In this document: positions 1 through 9,396 of the stretch, one piece after another
Numbering within the stretch: position 1 is the stretch's first letter
How the letters are laid out: every line of letters starts with the position of its first letter
Position numbers and translations under genes: made by a program
Notes under the pieces: generated by a model
Databases searched by the model: none
What the model was told of the DNA's origin: nothing
Seen by the model: the letters and a program-made list of their open reading frames with translations, nothing else
NCBI RefSeq assembly: GCF_029263665.1
Contig: NZ_JAJUFQ010000002.1
Coordinates: 186,001 to 250,000, forward strand
DNA: 64,000 bases
Reading direction: 5' to 3'
From: Halomonas sp.
Lineage (GTDB): Bacteria > Pseudomonadota > Gammaproteobacteria > Pseudomonadales > Halomonadaceae

Positions 1-444
1 GACCTGGCTTCCGGTAGACGCCACCAGCGTCCCATGAAAGCGGCGATTGATATCGCTCCAGGTGGCAATGTCATCAACCGTGAGATACCCCTTTCCCAAC
101 AGCTCCTCCCCCTGGTGCAAACATTCCAGCAATCGCTTTGCGACTTCCTCAGACATACCGCGCTCTGCTAATCGCCGGGCTGCCAGTCCTTCGAGAGCAC
201 CCCGTACTTCTACCGCGATCTGTACATCTTCTTCGGTAAATTCGCGTACGACATAGCCACGTTTACCCGCTCGCTGAAGCAGTCCTTCCTGCTCCAGCGT
301 ACGAAAAGCAAGTCTCACCGGGGTTCGGGAAACTCCCAGTTTTTCAGCTACATGAAGCTCAGCCACACGTTCTCCCGGACAGTAGTGACCATCGCTGATG
401 AGCTTCCTCAAGCTATTCACGATATCGGATGAACTGCGACTCAC
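1..444 (-). CDS. vanR: VanR-type GntR/FCD transcriptional regulator (3' end beyond window)
   Basis: Not in the ORF track because it runs off the left edge; read on the minus strand from a GTG at 444 preceded by AGGAGA. The N-terminus is a winged-helix GntR domain (VAEKLGVSRTPVRLAFRTLE, about residues 26-45), followed by the start of an FCD ligand domain (EVRGALEGLAARRLAERG) with the metal-site type motif INRRFHGTL near the edge. It is divergent from vanA, and the gap holds two copies of the palindrome TTGGATCCAA, the known operator type of VanR in Caulobacter. It is therefore most likely the vanillate-responsive repressor of vanAB. About 148 codons are visible; the FCD domain is incomplete here. 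Confidence 0.85.
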   Translation of the reverse strand, partial: MSRSSSDIVNSLRKLISDGHYCPGERVAELHVAEKLGVSRTPVRLAFRTLEQEGLLQRAGKRGYVVREFTEEDVQIAVEVRGALEGLAARRLAERGMSEEVAKRLLECLHQGEELLGKGYLTVDDIATWSDINRRFHGTLVASTGSQV

Positions 445-484
445 TGTCTTCTCCTATCCGGTTGCATTGGCTTCCTTCCATCAA

Positions 485-494
485 TTGGATCCAA
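485..494. promoter_or_regulatory. VanR operator candidate 1 (TTGGATCCAA)
   Basis: Perfect 10-bp palindrome TTGGATCCAA in the gap between vanR and vanA. It matches the VanR operator core (ATTGGATCCAAT) known from Caulobacter, here with A at the left flank and C at the right. It lies closer to vanR, so it could autoregulate that gene. Confidence 0.7.
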
Positions 495-535
495 CCAATG
501 TCTAAATTGACGAACCAGTACCCTCAGAGCTTAAC

Positions 536-547
536 TTTGGATCCAAA
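536..547. promoter_or_regulatory. VanR operator candidate 2 (TTTGGATCCAAA)
   Basis: Perfect 12-bp palindrome containing the same TTGGATCCAA core as the site at 485, 51 bp away centre to centre and about 40 bp before the vanA start. Its position suggests it overlaps the vanA promoter or transcription start. Confidence 0.7.
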
Positions 548-585
548 AGATAATATTTCCCGTGACGCTAATGAGGACAATGATA

Positions 586-1650
586 ATGTTCCCCAAGAAT
601 ACTTGGTATGTTGCCTGTACGCCCGATGAGTTCGAACAGGCGCCGCTGGGGCGGAAAATCTGCAATGAATCCATCGTCTTCTTCCGTGATGAGGAAGGCA
701 GAGTAGCAGCCGTGGAAGACTTCTGTCCCCATCGTGGCGCACCCTTGTCATTGGGCTTCGTACGCGATGGCAAGTTGGTATGCGGCTACCATGGCCTCGA
801 AATGTCCCGTACAGGTCATTGCTCCAGCATGCCGGGCCAACGCGTCAAGGGGTTTCCTGGCATCAAGGCCTACCCCGTTGTAGAACGCCACGGCTTTGTC
901 TGGGTATGGCCGGGGGATGCCTCTCTGGCCGACCCCGAGAAGATTCCTCACCTGCACTGGGCAGAAAGCCCTGACTGGGCCTATGGCGGTGGCCTTTATC
1001 ACATCCACTGCGGATTTCGACTCATGGTCGATAACCTCATGGATCTCACGCATGAAACCTATGTCCATGCCTCCAGCATCGGCCAGCCGGAAATCGAGGA
1101 AGCCGCTCCAAAAACCGCGGTCAATGGTGAGGAAGTCGTCACTTCACGGACCATGGAGAACATTCCTGCGCCACCGTTCTGGCAAGCCGCCTTGCGTGGC
1201 AATGACCTGGCGGACGATGTCCCGGTGGATCGCTGGCAAATCTGCCGCTTCACGCCTCCCAGCCATGTCATGATTGAAGTGGGTGTGGCCCATGCCGGTA
1301 AAGGTGGCTACGACGCCCCCGCGGATGCCAAGGCATCCAGCATCGTGGTCGATTTCATCACCCCGGAGACAGAAACCTCGATCTGGTATTTCTGGGGCAT
1401 GGCCCGCAACTTCAAGCCTGAAGATGACCAACTGACAGCCACCATTCGTGAGGGCCAGGGAAAGATCTTTGCCGAGGATCTCGACATGCTCGAGGCCCAG
1501 CAACGTAACCTCTCGACCTACCCCGACCGCCAACTGCTGAAGCTCAACATCGACGGTGGCGGCGTGCAGGCAAGGCGCATCATCGAACGGCTGATTGCCG
1601 AGGAGCAAGCCACTGCCGAAACCACACTGAAAAAGGTAGGGTCAGCATGA
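586..1650 (+). CDS. vanA: Vanillate O-demethylase, oxygenase subunit
   Basis: Rieske-type oxygenase that removes the O-methyl group of vanillate to give protocatechuate and formaldehyde, using electrons from VanB. The ATG at 586 is chosen over the track's GTG at 562 because the family begins MxPKNTWYVACTPDE and GAGGA lies 9 bases upstream. Rieske ligands C47-x-H49 and C66-x2-H69 are visible (CPH, CGYH), and the mononuclear iron site is DLTHETYVH (H156, H161). The length of 354 residues is normal. The stop overlaps the vanB start in ATGA, so the two are translationally coupled. A related aromatic methoxy-demethylase is possible, but the regulator and operator support vanillate. Confidence 0.92.
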   Translation: MFPKNTWYVACTPDEFEQAPLGRKICNESIVFFRDEEGRVAAVEDFCPHRGAPLSLGFVRDGKLVCGYHGLEMSRTGHCSSMPGQRVKGFPGIKAYPVVERHGFVWVWPGDASLADPEKIPHLHWAESPDWAYGGGLYHIHCGFRLMVDNLMDLTHETYVHASSIGQPEIEEAAPKTAVNGEEVVTSRTMENIPAPPFWQAALRGNDLADDVPVDRWQICRFTPPSHVMIEVGVAHAGKGGYDAPADAKASSIVVDFITPETETSIWYFWGMARNFKPEDDQLTATIREGQGKIFAEDLDMLEAQQRNLSTYPDRQLLKLNIDGGGVQARRIIERLIAEEQATAETTLKKVGSA

Positions 1651-2612
1651 GTCAGCCAACGCTTTCCCTGATAGTCGAAGTGGCACGCAAGGAAATGGGT
1701 GCCGAGGACATTGCCGTTTTCGAGCTTATAGATCCCCATGGCCGGCAACTGCCGGCCTTCAACGCCGGGGCGCATATCGATGTGCGCGTGAGCGACGACA
1801 TCATCCGGCAGTACTCACTGTGCAACCGCTCTGAAACGCCCTATTCCTATCGAATTGGCGTGCTGAAGGACCCTGAATCGCGAGGCGGTTCGGTGGCCAT
1901 GCACGACAGTCTCGAGCCAGGAGACCTCCTGCAGATCAGCGCACCGAAGAATCACTTTCCGCTGGAACCCGCCCCTCATACCCTGCTGTTTGCAGGTGGA
2001 ATCGGTATCACGCCGATTCTCTGCATGGCTGAGCACCTGGCTCATGGCGCAACGGAATTCTCTCTGCACTACTGCACCCGTAGCCGACCGCGAACCGCTT
2101 TCGCAGAATACCTCGAGACCTCCGCTTTCTCTTCGCGAGTGAACTTCCACTTCGACGACCAGCCCGAGACCCAGTTGAACCTCGTAGAAACACTGCGTGA
2201 TGCGCCCGACAACTCGCATGCGTATGTCTGCGGCCCCAAGGGCTTTATTGATGCCGTGCTGTCGGCCTGCCGTGAACAAGGCTGGGAGGAATCTCGCCTG
2301 CATTGCGAATACTTTGCCGGGGCAACGACGAGCAGCGATGACGATGGCAGTTTCGAGGTCGTCATCGCCAGCAGTGGCGACTGCTATACCGTGCCAGCTG
2401 ACAAGACGGTTCACCAGGTGCTGGAAGAGAACGGCGTCGAGATCATGGTCTCCTGCGAACAGGGCGTTTGCGGCACATGTCTGACCGGTGTGCTCGAAGG
2501 CACCCCCGATCACCGTGACCTTTACCTCGACGATAGCGAGCATGCCGCCAATGACCAGTTTACCCCCTGCTGCTCAAGAGCCAGGTCGTCCCGGCTCGTC
2601 CTCGACCTTTGA
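1647..2612 (+). CDS. vanB: Vanillate O-demethylase, reductase subunit
   Basis: NAD(P)H-dependent phthalate-dioxygenase-reductase-type flavoprotein that feeds electrons to VanA. The order is a flavin-binding barrel (RQYSLCN, about residues 54-60), a nucleotide-binding domain (FAGGIGITPI, YVCGPKGF), then a C-terminal plant-type [2Fe-2S] domain with C270-x4-C275-x2-C278-x29-C308. The start overlaps the vanA stop by four bases. The length of 321 residues fits the family. Confidence 0.92.
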   Translation: MSQPTLSLIVEVARKEMGAEDIAVFELIDPHGRQLPAFNAGAHIDVRVSDDIIRQYSLCNRSETPYSYRIGVLKDPESRGGSVAMHDSLEPGDLLQISAPKNHFPLEPAPHTLLFAGGIGITPILCMAEHLAHGATEFSLHYCTRSRPRTAFAEYLETSAFSSRVNFHFDDQPETQLNLVETLRDAPDNSHAYVCGPKGFIDAVLSACREQGWEESRLHCEYFAGATTSSDDDGSFEVVIASSGDCYTVPADKTVHQVLEENGVEIMVSCEQGVCGTCLTGVLEGTPDHRDLYLDDSEHAANDQFTPCCSRARSSRLVLDL

Positions 2613-2657
2613 TCATGCCAGGTCACCAGCACACGGATAAGCGGCCGCTGACGGGAG

Positions 2658-2666
2658 AACAACAAG
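2658..2666 (+). promoter_or_regulatory. Crc/Hfq catabolite-activity motif AACAACAAG at the transporter start
   Basis: AACAACAAG lies between the GGGAG ribosome binding site and the ATG at 2670. It matches AANAANAA, the A-rich motif bound by Hfq with Crc in Pseudomonas to block translation of catabolic genes. A crc gene lies 5 kb away. The function here is inferred. Confidence 0.5.
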
Positions 2667-2669
2667 ACA

Positions 2670-4010
2670 ATGAACACCCAAGACCCTCGAGACAGCCTGC
2701 ACTCAAGGCCCATGTCTCGCTATCAAATATGGATCATCACGCTATGTACTCTCATCGCAGCACTGGATGGCTTCGATGTGCTAGTCATGGCCTTTACCGC
2801 ACCAGCTATTGCCGAGAACTGGTCTGTCAGTGCCTCTTCACTGGGAATTCTCTTCAGTGCAGGCCTGCTCGGCATGGGGCTTGGTGCCTTTCTGGTGGCG
2901 CCATTAGGAGACCGCTACGGCAGACGACCAACGGCATTACTCTGTGTCAGCCTGTTGATGGTATCCATGCTGTGCTCGGCTTTGGCCCAGAATGTCGTAC
3001 AGCTGTTCATTACCCGTCTGTTCACGGGTATTGGCGTCGGAGCTGTGCTGGCTACGGTGAATATCGTGGTAACGGAGTACGCCAATGACCGCCGCCGCAG
3101 CCTATGCAATGCCATCATTTCACTCGGCTATCCGGTTGGCGCCACCCTCGGAGGGCTGGCATCTGTCGAGCTGATAGAGCACTTCGGTTGGCGAGCCCCC
3201 TTTGTGTTCGGCGGGCTTGCCGCGTTGTTGCTGCTGCCTCTCGTATGGTGGGGCTTTCCAGAATCGCTGGAATTCCTGATCGAGAAACGCCCACGCAATG
3301 CACTGGGCCGGCTCAATACCATTTTCCCCAGGCTTCACCTGGCCGAGTTGAAACAGCTTCCGCAACAACGTCAAGGCGGCGCAGAACGTTCCGGGCCGAA
3401 AGACCTCCTTGTCGGTGAGTACCGTGTTCCTTTTCTGGCGTCCTGCGGTCTCTACTTCTGCGTGATGATGAGCTTCTATTTCATGATCAGTTGGACGCCG
3501 AAGATCCTGACGGACGCAGGCTTGAGCCTTGGCGGAGGTATTTCCGGCGCCATGCTGCTCAATATTGGAGGAGCCATCGGTTGTCTGCTCTACGGGCTGC
3601 TGGCGACAAGACTCGGGGCACGACGCCTGGCCGTTGTCATCATGCTGGCCCTGTTCGCGACCATGGTGCTGTTCAGCAACATTCCTTATGAACCGCTTCT
3701 ACTCACCACCGTTGCGCTCGCATTGGGCTTCTTTCTGTTCGGCGCCATCGCGGTGCTCTACGTCATCGTCCCTACCACCTTCCCGGCAGCATTGAGAAGT
3801 ACCGGCACCGGACTGGCAATGGGGATGGGACGAGTCGGCTCGGTGATTGGCCCTGCTCTTGCTGGCGTACTCATGGACGAGGGCTGGCAGCGCCCCAGCT
3901 ATTTTCTGGCGTTGGCTGCTCCGCTGTTGATCGCTGCGGCACTGGTAGGACTGCTGGCCACAAACACCCGTCGGCAATCTTGCAGGCAACCAGAAAGCTC
4001 AATCCAATAA
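2670..4010 (+). CDS. MFS aromatic acid:H+ symporter, probable vanillate uptake carrier
   Basis: Twelve-helix major facilitator of the AAHS type (VanK/PcaK relatives). The family signature is seen in helix 1 (ALDGFDVLVMAF, about residues 31-42) and the loop 2-3 motif GDRYGRRP follows. The length of 446 residues is typical. It starts 57 bp after vanB on the same strand, so it probably belongs to the van operon and imports vanillate. The start is ATG with GGGAG 12 bases upstream and an AACAACAAG motif between, a candidate for translational repression by Hfq/Crc. The exact substrate among aromatic acids is inferred from context. Confidence 0.85.
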   Translation: MNTQDPRDSLHSRPMSRYQIWIITLCTLIAALDGFDVLVMAFTAPAIAENWSVSASSLGILFSAGLLGMGLGAFLVAPLGDRYGRRPTALLCVSLLMVSMLCSALAQNVVQLFITRLFTGIGVGAVLATVNIVVTEYANDRRRSLCNAIISLGYPVGATLGGLASVELIEHFGWRAPFVFGGLAALLLLPLVWWGFPESLEFLIEKRPRNALGRLNTIFPRLHLAELKQLPQQRQGGAERSGPKDLLVGEYRVPFLASCGLYFCVMMSFYFMISWTPKILTDAGLSLGGGISGAMLLNIGGAIGCLLYGLLATRLGARRLAVVIMLALFATMVLFSNIPYEPLLLTTVALALGFFLFGAIAVLYVIVPTTFPAALRSTGTGLAMGMGRVGSVIGPALAGVLMDEGWQRPSYFLALAAPLLIAAALVGLLATNTRRQSCRQPESSIQ

Positions 4011-4055
4011 AACCCATCCAACAAAATCAGTCTAATAAAATCGATCCGATAAGCA
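4000..4055. repeat. Imperfect tandem array, 4 x 14 bp, at the MFS stop codon
   Basis: Units caatccaataaaac, ccatccaacaaaat, cagtctaataaaat and cgatccgataagca follow each other without gaps. The first unit carries the TAA stop of the MFS gene. This is one of a series of private tandem arrays in this window. Confidence 0.8.
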
Positions 4056-4062
4056 GAAACAG

Positions 4063-4084
4063 CAAGGGCGGGAGACCGCCCTTG
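4063..4084. terminator. Bidirectional hairpin between the van carrier gene and rep
   Basis: Perfect 9-bp stem CAAGGGCGG / CCGCCCTTG with a GAGA loop, between two convergent genes. The T-tract is weak on both sides (TCTTAT and CTGTTTCTG). Confidence 0.65.
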
Positions 4085-4125
4085 TCTTATCCACACCCGG
4101 AGCAGATCAACCGACTGGGGATAAC

Positions 4126-6201
4126 CTAATCCAGCAACGAACGCAGTCCGGCAATGGCGCTCTTGCCACGTTCCTGCTTACGTTCTGGATCTTCCCGATC
4201 AGCGCGCCCTTCCCACTCGAGGTCTTCCGGCGGCAGTTCATCAAGGAAGCGGCTGGGTACACAATCCAGCATTTCACCGAACGCCTTGCGCTGGCGAGCC
4301 AGGGTCATGGTCAGGGTCTGGCGTGCACGGGTGATGCCCACATAGGCCAGACGCCGCTCTTCCTCGACGGTACCCGACTCAATGGAGTTTCGATGCGGCA
4401 GCAGTTCCTCTTCCAGCCCCATCAGGTAGACATGCGGAAACTCGAGACCCTTGGAAGCATGCATGGTCAGGAGTTGCACACGGTCGGAGTCATCCTCCTC
4501 GGCCTGCTGTTCGAGGATGTCGCGCAGTACCAGGCGCGAAATCGCCGCTTCCACGCTATCGGTTTCAGTGTCCTCGCTGGCGGTACTCTCTTCCGGATCC
4601 GCCTGCATCGACTTCTCGAGCTGATCGATCAGGATCCACACGTTGCCCATGCGCCGTTCGGCGATAGTCGGTGCGCTGGCATTCTGGTAGAGCCAAGCCT
4701 CGTAATCCATCTCACGCATCATGTCGCGAATGGCGGCAATGGCATCGCCGCCGTCCATGCGTCGGCGCACCCCTTCGATAAAGTGGGTAAAACGCGTCAG
4801 GCGCTCCACGGCACGCGCAGGCAACTGCTCCGCCAAGCCCAGTTCCTGACAGGCCGCAAACAGCGATACATTGCGCTCAGTGGCGTAATTGGCCAACTTT
4901 TCCAGTGTGGTGGGACCGATCTCGCGGCGCGGCACGTTGACGATACGCAGGAAGGCGTTGTCATCGGCTGGATTGATCAACAGCCGCAGGTAGGCCATGG
5001 CGTCCTTGATCTCGCCACGCGAGAAGAACGAGGTGCCGCCTGAAAGCTTGTAGGGAATCTGGTAGTGCTGGAGCTTGAGCTCCAGCAGCCGCGCCTGGAA
5101 GTTGCCGCGATAGAGCACGGCAAAATCGCGCCACTCGGCCCGTTCCTTGATGCGGCGCGTCAGGATCTCACTGGCAACCCGCTCAGTCTCGGCTTCCTCG
5201 TGGCGGGTAACCACAATGCGGATCGGGTCGCCCTTGCCCATCTCCGACCACAACGTCTTGTCATAGACGTGGGGGTTATTGGCGATCAGGGTATTGGCGG
5301 CATGCAGAATGATGCCGGTAGAGCGATAGTTCTGCTCCAGCTTGATCACGTTGAGGCGCGGGAAGTCCTCGCCGAGAGTGACGAGGTTCTCCGGCCGTGC
5401 GCCACGCCAGGCGTAGATCGACTGGTCATCATCCCCCACCACGGTAAAGGTCTGACGCTCGGCCATCAGCATGCGCACCAACATGTACTGACTGATGTTG
5501 GTGTCCTGGTATTCGTCGACCAGCATGTAGTGAATCTTGCGCCGCCAGCGCTCCAGCGCCTCGGGGTTATCGCGCAGCAGCACCACTGGCAGCAGGATCA
5601 GGTCATCGAAGTCCACCGCGTTGTAGGCCTTGAGATGGCGCACATAGGCCTCGTAGACCCGGGCAGCATAATGCTCGTCCTCACTGGAGGCATGCGACAG
5701 CGCCTGACCGGGCAACACCAGGTCGTTCTTCCAGTTGGAGATAGCCGCCTGTACCTGGTTGATCTGATCGGCATCGACCTGGGCATCCTTGTTCATCAGG
5801 TCACGCAACAGGGCCTTGGCATCTTCCGGGTCGAACAGCGAGAAGCCCGGCTTGTAGCCGAGTGCCTTTAGCTCACCGCGGATGATGTTGAGGCCAAGGG
5901 TGTGGAAGGTGGATACGGTCAGGCCATGCCCTTCACGTCCCCTGAGCATGCCACTGACACGTTCCTTCATCTCCCGGGCGGCCTTGTTGGTAAAGGTCAC
6001 CGCGGCAATGCGCCGTGCGCTCATGCCACATTCCTGGATCAGATAGGCGATCTTGGTGGTGATCACGCTGGTCTTGCCGGAACCCGCACCTGCCAGTACC
6101 AGGCAAGGACCATCGATATAGCGCACCGCTTCCTGCTGACGCGGGTTCAGCTTGCGCAGCCGCTGGGCGATGGTCAGAGGAGCAGGATCGGGGGCACTCA
6201 T
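4126..6201 (-). CDS. rep: ATP-dependent DNA helicase Rep
   Basis: UvrD-family superfamily 1 helicase that unwinds DNA 3' to 5' and helps replication forks pass bound proteins. Visible motifs: Q-motif and LNPRQQEAV, Walker A GAGSGKTS (about 39-45), motif Ia [21 protein letters not shown], motif [16 protein letters not shown], and motifs V and VI ([27 protein letters not shown]). At 691 residues it is slightly longer than the E. coli protein (673), with an N-terminal extension of about 17 residues. The start ATG overlaps the trmL stop in ATGA, so it is the last gene of pyrE-trmL-rep. Sequence matches Rep better than UvrD, especially near the N-terminus. Confidence 0.93.
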   Translation of the reverse strand: MSAPDPAPLTIAQRLRKLNPRQQEAVRYIDGPCLVLAGAGSGKTSVITTKIAYLIQECGMSARRIAAVTFTNKAAREMKERVSGMLRGREGHGLTVSTFHTLGLNIIRGELKALGYKPGFSLFDPEDAKALLRDLMNKDAQVDADQINQVQAAISNWKNDLVLPGQALSHASSEDEHYAARVYEAYVRHLKAYNAVDFDDLILLPVVLLRDNPEALERWRRKIHYMLVDEYQDTNISQYMLVRMLMAERQTFTVVGDDDQSIYAWRGARPENLVTLGEDFPRLNVIKLEQNYRSTGIILHAANTLIANNPHVYDKTLWSEMGKGDPIRIVVTRHEEAETERVASEILTRRIKERAEWRDFAVLYRGNFQARLLELKLQHYQIPYKLSGGTSFFSRGEIKDAMAYLRLLINPADDNAFLRIVNVPRREIGPTTLEKLANYATERNVSLFAACQELGLAEQLPARAVERLTRFTHFIEGVRRRMDGGDAIAAIRDMMREMDYEAWLYQNASAPTIAERRMGNVWILIDQLEKSMQADPEESTASEDTETDSVEAAISRLVLRDILEQQAEEDDSDRVQLLTMHASKGLEFPHVYLMGLEEELLPHRNSIESGTVEEERRLAYVGITRARQTLTMTLARQRKAFGEMLDCVPSRFLDELPPEDLEWEGRADREDPERKQERGKSAIAGLRSLLD

Positions 6202-6686
6202 GGTTCATCCTTGGCTGCGGGCAAGGCCGCGCCATTGAAGTCGAGCTGTCGCCAGGCCTCATAGACCAGTACCGCACAGGCATTGGACAGGTTGAGGCTA
6301 CGGCTGTCCGGCAACATGGGAATGCGTAGGCGTTGCTCGGCAGGTAGCGCATCAATCATGGCTTGAGGCAGGCCTCGGGTCTCAGGACCGAACACCAGCG
6401 CATCACCCGGACGATAGTCTGGCTCGTGATAGCCACACCGCCCCCGGGTGGACACGGCAAACACACGTGCGGGATTCACCTTGGCCATGAAGGCATCCCA
6501 GTCCTGGTGCACCTGAACCCGAGCCCACTCGTGATAATCCAGGCCGGCACGACGCAAACGCTTGTCATCCAGTTGAAAACCCAACGGCTCGATCAAGTGC
6601 AGGCGGAAACCTGTGTTGGCACACAGGCGAATCAGATTTCCGGTATTCGGGGGAATTTCCGGCTGATAAAGCACCACGTCAAGCAT
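6198..6686 (-). CDS. trmL: tRNA (cytidine/uridine-2'-O-)-methyltransferase TrmL
   Basis: Small SPOUT methyltransferase that 2'-O-methylates the wobble base (position 34) of leucine tRNAs using S-adenosylmethionine. At 162 residues it is close to the family norm. Diagnostic stretches are the N-terminal [19 protein letters not shown], the knot region [11 protein letters not shown], and [16 protein letters not shown] at the C-terminus. It lies 15 bp downstream of pyrE and overlaps rep by four bases, so all three are probably cotranscribed. The ribosome binding site is weak, consistent with coupling to pyrE. Confidence 0.93.
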   Translation of the reverse strand: MLDVVLYQPEIPPNTGNLIRLCANTGFRLHLIEPLGFQLDDKRLRRAGLDYHEWARVQVHQDWDAFMAKVNPARVFAVSTRGRCGYHEPDYRPGDALVFGPETRGLPQAMIDALPAEQRLRIPMLPDSRSLNLSNACAVLVYEAWRQLDFNGAALPAAKDEP

Positions 6687-6701
6687 GGTAGATACCCAAC
6701 G

Positions 6702-7400
6702 TCAGGCGCTTACGCCATAGCGATCACGATAGGTTCGGATAGCCTCGGCATGGACATTCAAGGTGTCCTCGGCCTGCTCTTCAAGGTAAGCAAGGACCTG
6801 TTCAAGGCTGACGATGCTGACGACCGGTATGCCATAGCGTGCTTCGACCTGCTGGATGGCGCTGGCATCGGTCTCTTCACTGGCACGCTCCTGGCGATCG
6901 AGTGCTACCACCACGCCCGCTGCCTGGGCATCAGCTGCGTCGATCAATTGCATGACTTCACCGATGGCCGTACCGGCAGTGATGACGTCATCGATGATCA
7001 GGATGCGACCTTTTAACGCAGCCCCGACGATGTTTCCGCCTTCACCGTGATCCTTGGCCTCTTTGCGATTGAACGAAAAGGGCATATCGCGGTCATGATG
7101 ATCGGCCAGCGCGACCGCGGTCGCAGCCGCCAGAGAAATTCCTTTGTAGGCCGGTCCGAACAGTACATCGGCAGAGATGCCGCTGGCTTCGATGGCCTGG
7201 GCATAGAAACGTCCGAGGCGTGCCAGGGCCCGACCTGTCTTGAACAGGCCAGCATTGAAGAAATAAGGGCTCACCCGGCCCGACTTGAGGGTGAACTCAC
7301 CAAAACTGAGTACGCCTTGTTCGATGGCGAATTCGATGAATTCCCGCTGATAGGATTCGAGGCGCGTCGCGCCTGACGGTTGAGTTGCCTTGTCAGCCAC
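6702..7400 (-). CDS. pyrE: Orotate phosphoribosyltransferase
   Basis: Converts orotate and PRPP to orotidine 5'-phosphate in pyrimidine synthesis. Diagnostic stretches are [19 protein letters not shown], the lysine/glutamate loop [12 protein letters not shown], and the PRPP-binding motif [16 protein letters not shown]. The track starts at a TTG (7418); GTG at 7400 is preferred because GGGAGG lies 5-6 bases upstream. This gives 232 residues, about 19 more than E. coli because of N- and C-terminal additions. It is divergent from crc, the arrangement known from Pseudomonas. Confidence 0.93.
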   Translation of the reverse strand: MADKATQPSGATRLESYQREFIEFAIEQGVLSFGEFTLKSGRVSPYFFNAGLFKTGRALARLGRFYAQAIEASGISADVLFGPAYKGISLAAATAVALADHHDRDMPFSFNRKEAKDHGEGGNIVGAALKGRILIIDDVITAGTAIGEVMQLIDAADAQAAGVVVALDRQERASEETDASAIQQVEARYGIPVVSIVSLEQVLAYLEEQAEDTLNVHAEAIRTYRDRYGVSA

Positions 7401-7611
7401 TAGGCCTCCCGACTGCAATACCTTGATTTATGGCTTTTCGACGCGGAGCTCTATCCTGACTAATGAGGCATGGCAAACCAAGTCGCCATCGTGAAAGAAA
7501 GGGGCCTCTCTCTATAAGGCGCGCCTATCTATCACGTTTATCGATTCTAGCCATTTACCCAAACGTCGAAACGTCAGGTATCATACACGCGCGACGCAAA
7601 AGGGACCATGT

Positions 7612-8379
7612 ATGAAAATCGCCAGTATCAATGTCAACGGCATACGTGAGGCCGTCGGTCGAGGCTTTCTCGACTGGCTTGCCAATCAGGACGCCGACGT
7701 CGTCTGTGTACAGAACCTCAAAGCCAAAAGCTTCGAACTAGACGACAGTATCCTCTATCCAGAAGGCTACGAGGGCTATTTCCTCGATGCCGAACAGGAT
7801 GGTTTCTCCGGCGTAGGACTTTACTGCCGCAAGATTCCCAAGGCCATCATGTACGGCCTGGGCTTCCCGCAGTGCGACCATGAAGGCCGCTTTCTGCAGG
7901 CAGACTACGACCGTTTCAGCATCGCCAGTTTCCTGATGCCCGACGGTAGCGACCCCGCTGCCAAGCAGGCCTTCATGGCGCAGTATCAGGAATATCTGGC
8001 CAAGATGGCGCGCAAGCGCCGCGAATATATCATTTGCGGCACCTGGCACATCGCCCACAAGACACTGGATCTGGCCAATTGGTCCGATAACCAGACGACG
8101 CCCGGCTTCAAGCCGGAAGAACGTGCCTGGATGGATCAGGTGTTCGGCCCTACCGGCTTCATCGATACCTTCCGCGAGATCAACCGCGATGGCGATGAGT
8201 ACACCTGGTGGCCGAAACTGGATCAGGATGAGCCGCGCTCCCGTCAGGAAGGTTGGCGCCTGGATTACCAGGTCGTCGGTCCGAACTTCCGCCGTCACGT
8301 GAAGGACGCCTGGATCGACTACGACGCCACCTTCTCCGAGTTCGCGCCTCTGATCATCGAATACGACCTGCCATTGTAA
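7612..8379 (+). CDS. crc: Crc, catabolite repression control protein (ExoIII fold without catalytic residues)
   Basis: Whole-length match to the exonuclease III/AP-endonuclease fold (KIASINVNGI, SGVGLYCR, PEERAWMDQVFG, WRLDYQVVGPN) but the active site is dismantled. The catalytic QETK becomes QNLK (E to N35), GDxN becomes GTWH, and SDHAP becomes SEFAP. This is what distinguishes Crc, which with Hfq represses translation of catabolic mRNAs in Pseudomonas. Context agrees: divergent from pyrE and next to rph, as in Pseudomonas. The length of 255 residues is normal. AGGGA lies before the ATG. An inactive nuclease with another role cannot be excluded by sequence alone. Confidence 0.88.
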   Translation: MKIASINVNGIREAVGRGFLDWLANQDADVVCVQNLKAKSFELDDSILYPEGYEGYFLDAEQDGFSGVGLYCRKIPKAIMYGLGFPQCDHEGRFLQADYDRFSIASFLMPDGSDPAAKQAFMAQYQEYLAKMARKRREYIICGTWHIAHKTLDLANWSDNQTTPGFKPEERAWMDQVFGPTGFIDTFREINRDGDEYTWWPKLDQDEPRSRQEGWRLDYQVVGPNFRRHVKDAWIDYDATFSEFAPLIIEYDLPL

Positions 8380-8423
8380 TCCCGTTCGCGTCGCCGTCTG
8401 GCCCGGATACGGGCCGGATAACT

Positions 8424-8449
8424 CAACGCCGGCCCGAGGGCCGGCGTTG
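8424..8449. terminator. Hairpin between convergent crc and rph
   Basis: CAACGCCGGCCC followed by GGGCCGGCGTTG forms a very stable GC-rich stem with a tight loop, followed by TCGTTTCC. It sits 45 bp after the crc stop and serves the plus strand; it could also end rph transcripts. Confidence 0.75.
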
Positions 8450-8489
8450 TCGTTTCCAGGGAGACATGAGAGAGAGGAGAAGGTGGCTC

Positions 8490-9230
8490 TCAGCCGCGAA
8501 CCCCCAGGGCTTCGCGCTGATGCTCGAACAGCTCGGTACCCGCTTTCTCGGCCAGGTCGAGCATGGCGTTGAGCTGTGACCGGGTAAAGGTACCGGCTTC
8601 AGCCGTTCCTTGTACCTCTATCAGCTCACCACTTTCGGCAATCACGACATTCATGTCGGTATCGGCCTTGGAGTCTTCCGGGTAATCCAGGTCGACAACG
8701 GGTTGTCCCTTGTACAACCCGACCGATACGGAACTGACCAGTTGCTTGAACGGATCGCTCTTAATCAGTTTCTTGCGCTGCAGATGGCGAATGGCGTCGA
8801 CCAGCGCGACACAGCCTCCTGTGATAGAAGCCGTGCGTGTACCACCATCCGCCTGGATCACGTCGCAGTCCAGGGTGATGGTGAACTCACCCAGCTTTTT
8901 CAGATCCACCGCCGCGCGCAGCGAGCGGCCGATCAGACGTTGAATCTCCAGCGTCCGCCCACCCTGCTGGCCACGCGCCGCCTCACGCCCACTACGGGAA
9001 TGAGTTGCCCGCGGCAGCATGCCATATTCTGCCGTCACCCAGCCTTGGTGCTTGCCGCGCAACCAGCGTGGTACACCCGCCTCGACAGAAGCATTGCACA
9101 GCACTTTGGTATCACCGAACTCCACCAGCACCGAGCCTTCGGCATGGCGGGTGTAGTCACGGGTGAGTCGGATTTCGCGGGTCTGGTCGAAAGCGCGTCC
9201 GCTGGGACGGCAAATGTCCGATGAAGACAT
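8490..9230 (-). CDS. rph: Ribonuclease PH
   Basis: Phosphorolytic 3'-5' exoribonuclease that trims tRNA 3' ends. The protein is 246 residues (E. coli 238) and shows [19 protein letters not shown] at the N-terminus, the substrate-binding stretch [35 protein letters not shown], and the acidic catalytic region [19 protein letters not shown] and [17 protein letters not shown]. It is convergent with crc and divergent from yicC, the usual order in pseudomonad-like genomes. Confidence 0.94.
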   Translation of the reverse strand: MSSSDICRPSGRAFDQTREIRLTRDYTRHAEGSVLVEFGDTKVLCNASVEAGVPRWLRGKHQGWVTAEYGMLPRATHSRSGREAARGQQGGRTLEIQRLIGRSLRAAVDLKKLGEFTITLDCDVIQADGGTRTASITGGCVALVDAIRHLQRKKLIKSDPFKQLVSSVSVGLYKGQPVVDLDYPEDSKADTDMNVVIAESGELIEVQGTAEAGTFTRSQLNAMLDLAEKAGTELFEHQREALGVRG

Positions 9231-9396
9231 GGCACCTCACTTGGCGCCCACCACCGAGCACAGGAAGACAAGTCCATGGGGTGGTAGACAGGAAAATTGG
9301 CAATGGGCCGCCATTCTACCGCAATCATTCCCCGGGTAGGCCAGCCAATCAGGTAAACTGGCCATAACCCCGATTTTTTTCATTCAGGAGCCCGCC

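Noticed and set aside
4393-5871. 216- and 268-aa plus-strand ORFs
   Set aside because: Antisense shadows of rep, a consequence of GC-rich codon use.
7612-8379. Exonuclease III (xthA)
   Set aside because: The fold matches, but the catalytic glutamate, GDxN and SDH motifs are missing and the gene neighbourhood is that of crc.
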